From Erythrophleum ivorense (Eukaryota; Streptophyta; Magnoliopsida; Fabales; Fabaceae), in the NCBI GenBank assembly GCA_026724425.1, contig JAIUCV010000023.1:3348001-3412000 (forward strand): 64,000 bases of DNA. The letters run 5' to 3'. The translations under genes and the position numbers were made by a program. This document shows positions 58,462-64,000 of the stretch, in pieces. The notes under the pieces are model-generated. The model was not told the DNA's origin, did not search any database, and was given only the letters and a program-made list of their open reading frames with translations. Within the stretch, counting starts at the first letter, position 1, and each line of letters opens with the position of its first letter.

Positions 58462-60059
58462 TGTAACATCTTTATCCCAATTAAGAATTATTTAATGATA
58501 TTTAAGCAATTTAGAGTAAATTAAATAATATTAAAAAATAATTAGAAACTAATGTATGATCAAATAATGAAGATTTAGTGAGTTTTATATTTATAAAATT
58601 TAAAGAATTTTTTTGGAATTTTCTAGGATTTAGTAGGAATTTTCATGCATTATTTGGAGTTAATTATAATTAGGAAATTAAGTGAAATTATGAAATAAAT
58701 TTTTGGGAAATTAATTTCTAAGAACTTCTAAGGCTAAAAATACCTTAAAAATATAAGGATAATATTTGAAAATAAAATGTTTTAGGCAAAATTTTGGGAT
58801 CAAAATATAAATATTAAAAATTTAGAACTAAAATTCATAATTTTAGTTAGGGTCAAAGTATAATTTTAGCTTAGGCAAAAAATTAATTTTTCCCATGAAA
58901 TGAACGCTATAGAAATTACAAACACCTCAAAATGGATATTTTGATATACATCTTTTTATGAATGGAAATAAATTGTATATCTAGTACTAACCAAATCCAA
59001 ATAAAATTTTATCTATCAGTGAATTAGATCACTAACTTCCTTATAAAGTTAGCAAATTAGAAACATGCATAGGAGTGAGATGTAGGGTATGTTATGTGAT
59101 CTATAAGACCCTATCTATTTATAACTCCATCATTCCATTTTGTTGGGTGAGGTTGCTATCAAATAGTAGAAAGAGAAAGCGAAATCTAAGAGTGAGAGGT
59201 AGAGGAGTGAAATGCAGAAAAGAGAAGCGCAAGGAGAAAAAAATGAATGAGGAAGAGCAAGAAGGAGTCTAAAGCATAATTCCAAGTCGAAAAGCATGTA
59301 GGACATCCTCTTTGTCTTACTGAGTGTCATAGTCTATTGAAATGCTCCTTCCATCTCCTTTGTATTTCATTCTCTCTCTCTAACCAAAAACAAGCTTGAT
59401 TGGTGAAGTTTGGTTATGCTAGCTTAGTGCTTTTTAAATGCTTTAAATGATGTTTATGCCTTGATTAGATGTTGGAAAAGTGATGAAAAACTTAGATGAA
59501 TGCAATTGAGCCTTATATCATTCTCTTTCGTCACTATCTCTCCAGAGTAAATATAGTGATACTTGGGTTATGCTTCTATCTTGTTATGTTATGCCTTGGG
59601 ATATGTTTTTATTATGAAGTTTGCTATCCTTGATGCTTGTGAAATATTTAAAATGATTGTAGGGTTTATGAGGTTGGAAAAATGGAAGCTATAAAGGTAG
59701 AACAGTGAGTTCAAGTTGTAGAAGTTTATTGGTCTAAGCATCCTATTGGACTGGTTTAATGTTTAGGTAAGGGAGTGCAATTCTATGATACACCAGTTGA
59801 TCGAGTGTCCCGCTAATCAATCGAGGATTGTTTGAAAAATGAAACTCTTTATAGCCTTGATAGTCAATGTAGTCTAAACTAACAGTCAATCGATGTCCAT
59901 TACTAATTAACTATTACTAGGAAACAGTTGACTGATCATCTTGAAATCATGGAAAAGCAGGGCATTTTTTAATTATTTTTTTAGGGGCTCTTGTGTTTCA
60001 CTCTTGGTATGGCTATGAGTTTTACATTTTCTATGACTTGTAACCTTATGGTAATGATG

Positions 60060-60061
<2 letters not shown>

Positions 60062-60091
<30 letters not shown>
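60062..60091. repeat. TA microsatellite
   Basis: Uninterrupted AT dinucleotides for about 30 bp within the third-family solo LTR. Confidence 0.95.
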
Positions 60092-60093
<2 letters not shown>

Positions 60094-61700
60094 TTCTTTC
60101 ATTAATTTCTTTAGAACCATATAACTTCTTAATCATTAAATTTTAAACGTTAACTCCCCAAGCAAGAAATAGATGATAGACCCTATACATAGATAACTTC
60201 ACTTTAGACAATATTTATGCATGGATGACCCTACTTCCTATGTACTATGTCTCCTTTATATGGAACATCGAATTTTGAACTATGCCATGCATAGATGACC
60301 ATATCCCTATGCATATACCAATATTCTTATACACAAAAGATTAGACCAAAAAAATACCTGTGTATGGATGACCAATGCTTGGAAGACCAAATGTGGACTA
60401 AGCACTATTTAAACACTTAAGATTCTAAAAGATATTGTAATATTAGGTTCTAATGGAAATTAGGAGCACTTTTGGTTCATGACCTATGTGTTGATGTTTA
60501 TGCTGATATTTATGTTGATATTTGTGTTAATATACAAATAAGCATACTTTGATGAATTTATATAAATTAATGAGTTATTCTTCTAAGAAAAAGTGTTCGA
60601 CATTATATTGTATCACGATTATGTTTTTTGGACATATTTGTTACATTAAAATGCTAGATATCATTAGTATCTAAGAGAGATAATTCTTTAGGGATGATCT
60701 CCATATCAACTTTCCTTCAAGGATAGAGCTTCTCTTTAGAGACAATCAATTTCCCTTTGGGAATAGAACTTTTTTTTAGAGATAGATCAACTTCCTTTTA
60801 GGGATGGAGCTTCTCTTTAAAGATGGATTAGGAAACCTTATTTTCTTTTACATATAATGTGGATCCATTATAGGGGATGCACTAGACAGCATGTTTTATG
60901 ATTGGTTTCTATATTTATGCTTATTATGCATACTCTTATGATTATCTCTATGTGCAAATTCGATGAGCTAGGGAAAATGTTCATCCACCCTTCATCATGT
61001 GGTATTTTAAAAACTTAGGACTATGTTTAGTGGCATGGGACATTGAGTATGGATCCTATGTACTTTTTTAAATAATTAAACTAAATCATATCATTAAGGA
61101 GGATGGAGTCATATTTCCATTATATGGGTTTATGGTTAATTCCTTATAATGCTAACACATGATGATGAGAAATACAGTGATGGTTCATATATATATATAT
61201 ATATGGCTATGTTATGTGATTATTATTATTATTACCATTAGATATATTAGATATTGACTTGTTGTGTTATTTATTCTTTTTTATGGATGACACTAGTATG
61301 CCCCAAATAGACAAAAGGAATAAAAGTGTTTTTTACACATGTGACAACTGAACCATTATCTATTTTAAAATTTAAAGTTGTTTTATTGAGAATTATTATG
61401 ATTCTCATATTTGTGTGATAATGTGTTCAATTAATTAAGATGCCCACTATCAAATATATAGTCAAAATTGAGTGGATGGTAATAGAGTTATTAGGCATTG
61501 GACTAGAAAAGGTGATTATCGATATGAAGACCACCATAGTGATAAAGGAGACATAGCCTATCCTTCCTCTCCTGGTCATGCCAGACCTTAATAACTAGGT
61601 CTCTGATAGTTTAGGATGTAGCTAACATAAACCCTTTTGATTGTATATATGTGCCTCTTACTTGACTTTTATAATAGCTCAGGATGCCTCTTGAAAAAAA

Positions 61701-61721
61701 GTGTGTGTGTGTGTGTGTGTG
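61701..61721. repeat. GT microsatellite
   Basis: About ten GT units within the third-family solo LTR. Confidence 0.95.
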
Positions 61722-61962
61722 CATGGTTCTTGAGCATGGATTAGCTACTAGTATTTGTTTATGATGGATTAACAATGAAAACCCTACTTGAGGTTATTCA
61801 CTCAAATTGTTGAAACTTTAAGTTTTGTGATAACTAAGTTAGTATAAGTTACGTAATCCATTTTACCATGGTATGACTCCATTAACATAAATTAAAGGAC
61901 TCTATCATGACTAATTCACCCATAATATAGTTAATTAGTACAAAATAGCTAAGGGGGTTACA

Positions 61963-62542
61963 TCCACCACGATAAAAAAAGAGCTTTTTCCACTTTAATA
62001 AAAGAAATAGGAGAAAACAAAAAGGTGTTGTCAGCATCTGTTATAACAAGTTCTATAAAATCAAGTACATAAGAGAAGTCTTTAGCTTTTATGGAAGAGA
62101 ACAATTCATTATAGAAGCTCTCAAAGGACACCTGATCCCCAAGTATATTGGTAAAATATGTTAGAGAAATCATCTGGCCTAGGCACCTAAAGTCCACCAA
62201 AACAAAAGCCAGCTTCTTTCACTTTAGCAAAAGAAATAAGAGACAACAAAGAGATGTTTTCAGCATCCATTATAATAGGTTCTACAAAATCAAGTACATA
62301 AGAGAAGTCCTTAGTTTTCGTGGAAGAGAGCAATTCAGTATAAAAACTCTAATGGGACATTGCTATTTCCTTTTGGTTGTTAATCCATGAACTATCATTT
62401 AGCTTTAAACTTAAAATCTTGTTTCCTTGCCTTCTTTATAGAGTAGTAGAATGAAAGAATTTAGAATTTTTATCCCCACATCTGAGCCATTGAACTTTAG
62501 ATCTTTGTGCCTAATATTTTCTTCTCTGTCCCAAATCTGTTC
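61963..62542 (-). pseudogene. LINE remnant, upstream half with a duplicated RT segment
   Basis: Reading down from 62542: a segment like the pre-RT linker (KDLKFNGSDVGIKILNSF, where plant LINEs have a WLKxGDxNTxFF motif), then LFSPISFIKVEKALF (ORF at 62200-61958) and a PRPDDFSNIFYQ block that corresponds to PGPDGF. The segment from the helper motif to PGPDGF occurs twice (period 229 bp; TCAAGTACAT at 62061 and 62290). The reading then continues across the solo LTR at 58461. At 62543 it is cut by an LTR-like sequence. Confidence 0.75.
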
Positions 62543-64000
62543 TGTCATGCCCTAAAATAAGAAGAAGTGACTGACACAGAGAGCAAGATAATGCTCAAGT
62601 CCCTAAGCCTAACAGATGCCATTATAGATGAAGAGATTTTTTGATAAAATATCACAAATAACATTTCTTTATTTGACCTATTATATTGTCTCTTTACATT
62701 AATATAAGTATCCCTAACTTTTGTAGAAATTTGGCGAAATTTTTCCTAAAATTTGGACGTCCCAAAATTCCTACAATAGCTAAAATTCAGCACAATAGCA
62801 AAGGAGAGCTCTGCTCTCTATCACCAACAATCAAATACCAAAAGAACAAAAAATCATCAAGGGAAGGGGTCCTGCCTATGTCAAGTGGAGCTAAATCTAG
62901 AGTATTTTACAAATATCATCCAACAAGACAATCATGCCCTCGAAATTTCAAAACAAGGCTCACCACCACAACGCCGTAGAACTTAAGATGAGGGAGGTGG
63001 TTCAAATCTAGCACTAGTATCTGAAAAAGAAAATTGAAATTAAAGGAATGAGTTGAAAACTTAATAAATATATAACAAATTACCAAAATAGAAGGTAACA
63101 AGACTATAACCTAAAAATAAGCTAAAAAAATGTAGAAATCTATTACATAAATCAAGTAACAAATTTTCTTGTAAACAAACCCATATGTAATTAATCCTAA
63201 ATTGTCTAATTCTTAAAAATGGTGGTTATAAGAGAGAGAGAGAAGGGGGGGAGAGAGAGGTTTCTCTCATGAAAGTGGCGGTGATGCCTTGTTGGCTACT
63301 TCTTAACCTCTTGGGGTGGTTACACCTTGAGTAGCTCCTTTTCCACCTACCTCTATGTATTATGATTTATATAAAATTCTAGGGGTGGCTACACCTTGTT
63401 GGCAGCTCCTTATCCTTTTAAATGGTGATTACACTTGACGAGTAGCTTTTTTTCTCACTAGGCCTCCTCTACCTTATCTAGGTGCATCTAAAATATTAAC
63501 ATCACTCACCACTATAGAATCCATCAAATGTTTCATCATATTTCTAAAACCAAATAGCCAACTAATAAGATAAAGAAGAGAAGTGTATATATATATATAA
63601 TATAATATAAACACACACACACATCCATACATGTGTATATATATATTATTTATCCATTTACCTCTGTTTATTTATCATTATTATTTATTTAATTATCTTT
63701 ATTACATATATATCTATTTACCTTTATTTTTCTTATTTGTATAAACAAAGTCCTAATAATAAGAAAAGTTATGACTATGTTTATTATAAGACCACACCTT
63801 AACTTTTAGATGATGTAACAAGTTTTAAAAGAATGCTTACCTCAATTACATTGGCACTTGGTACTGAACATTGTTTTAGTACACATTTAATATTATTATT
63901 TCAAGCACATAAGAGTAGGAACCTTGTCCTAGGAACCTTCAACAAGATGACACTTTGCCCAGGATCTGCTAGAAAATAAGAATTTTGGTCAAAGGAAAGA
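62543..64000. mobile_element. LTR-like segment running off the window
   Basis: TGTCATGCCC at 62543 resembles a Ty3-type LTR terminus and abruptly ends the LINE match. The following 1.46 kb has LTR texture (two related GGTTACACCTTG / GGCTACACCTTG phrases near 63310 and 63386) and no gene. The other end, any target duplication and the family are outside the window or unresolved. It contains GA-rich (63231-63260) and TA/CA-rich (63582-63640) simple repeats. Confidence 0.4.

Larger units (their letters stand above)
58462..61962. mobile_element. Solo LTR of a third retrotransposon family (3.5 kb)
   Basis: Begins TGTAACATCTTTATCCC and ends GGGGGTTACA, with flanks TTCAC (58457-58461) and TCCAC (61963-61967) matching in four of five bases. 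The interrupted LINE reads across the insertion once it is removed. There is no internal coding region, primer site or polypurine tract, hence a solo LTR. It holds a block of TTGATCGAG/TCAATCGA-type short repeats (about 59785-59945), a TA run (60062-60091) and a GT run (61701-61721). The start phrase suggests plus orientation, but that is uncertain. Confidence 0.75.

Noticed and set aside
59075..59330. Lys/Arg-rich frame in the third-family solo LTR
   Set aside because: Produced by an A/G-rich run; not gene-like.
62686..62979. 97-codon plus-strand frame near the right edge
   Set aside because: No domain, lies in LTR-like sequence.

Overview
The window is nuclear DNA of a flowering plant, most likely a eudicot. 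It is AT-rich and dominated by transposable elements. One host gene is intact: a single-exon DUF641/GIL1-type gene on the minus strand at 36419-37948. I see no bacterial, viral-genome or organelle block, and the species cannot be named from the sequence.

Left third (1-21620): nested LTR retrotransposons. The oldest layer is a decayed minus-strand Ty3 element (1-1306 plus 7002-7517) with recognisable gag, zinc-knuckle and protease remnants. A solo LTR of 'family 1' sits in its gag (1312-6996, target duplication AGTTG). That LTR carries a solo LTR of 'family 2' (3191-5967, target duplication ATTAC), which in turn holds a piece of a forward family 1 LTR (3342 to about 4398). A very young family 1 array (7518-21620) then broke the old element's 5' LTR. 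The array reads LTR, intact 1515-codon gag-pol, LTR, truncated gag-pol, with a period of exactly 7639 bp. The two units differ at only two sites that I could find. The polyprotein has gag, protease, reverse transcriptase, RNase H, integrase and a C-terminal chromodomain, which fits a Tekay/Del-type chromovirus primed by initiator-Met tRNA.

Middle (21621-42297): an unassigned LTR-like stretch is followed by a complete minus-strand family 2 element (23042-35371). It has LTRs of about 3.7 kb, a tRNA-Met-like primer site and a polypurine tract, but about 4.9 kb of non-coding interior, so it looks like a large non-autonomous derivative. The GIL1-like gene lies about 1 kb beyond it, followed by roughly 4 kb of AT-rich DNA.

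Right third (42298-64000): a forward L1-type LINE remnant (42298-46689), interrupted by another repeat; a small inverted-repeat element (46690-46822); a non-autonomous CACTA transposon (46821-49333); about 7 kb of AT-rich DNA with two notable hairpins; a tandem pair of tRNA-derived SINE-like units (about 56692-57075); and a minus-strand LINE remnant split by a 3.5 kb solo LTR (58462-61962). A further LTR-like segment runs from 62543 to the edge.

The least expected signals are four. The first is a CpG-rich block of GCCGCGGC palindromes in the young LTR, with decayed counterparts in two other elements. The second is a GC-rich LTR core that stays conserved in strongly diverged copies. The third is the nearly identical tandem retrotransposon array. 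The fourth is the dimeric SINE whose two units end in the same hairpin.
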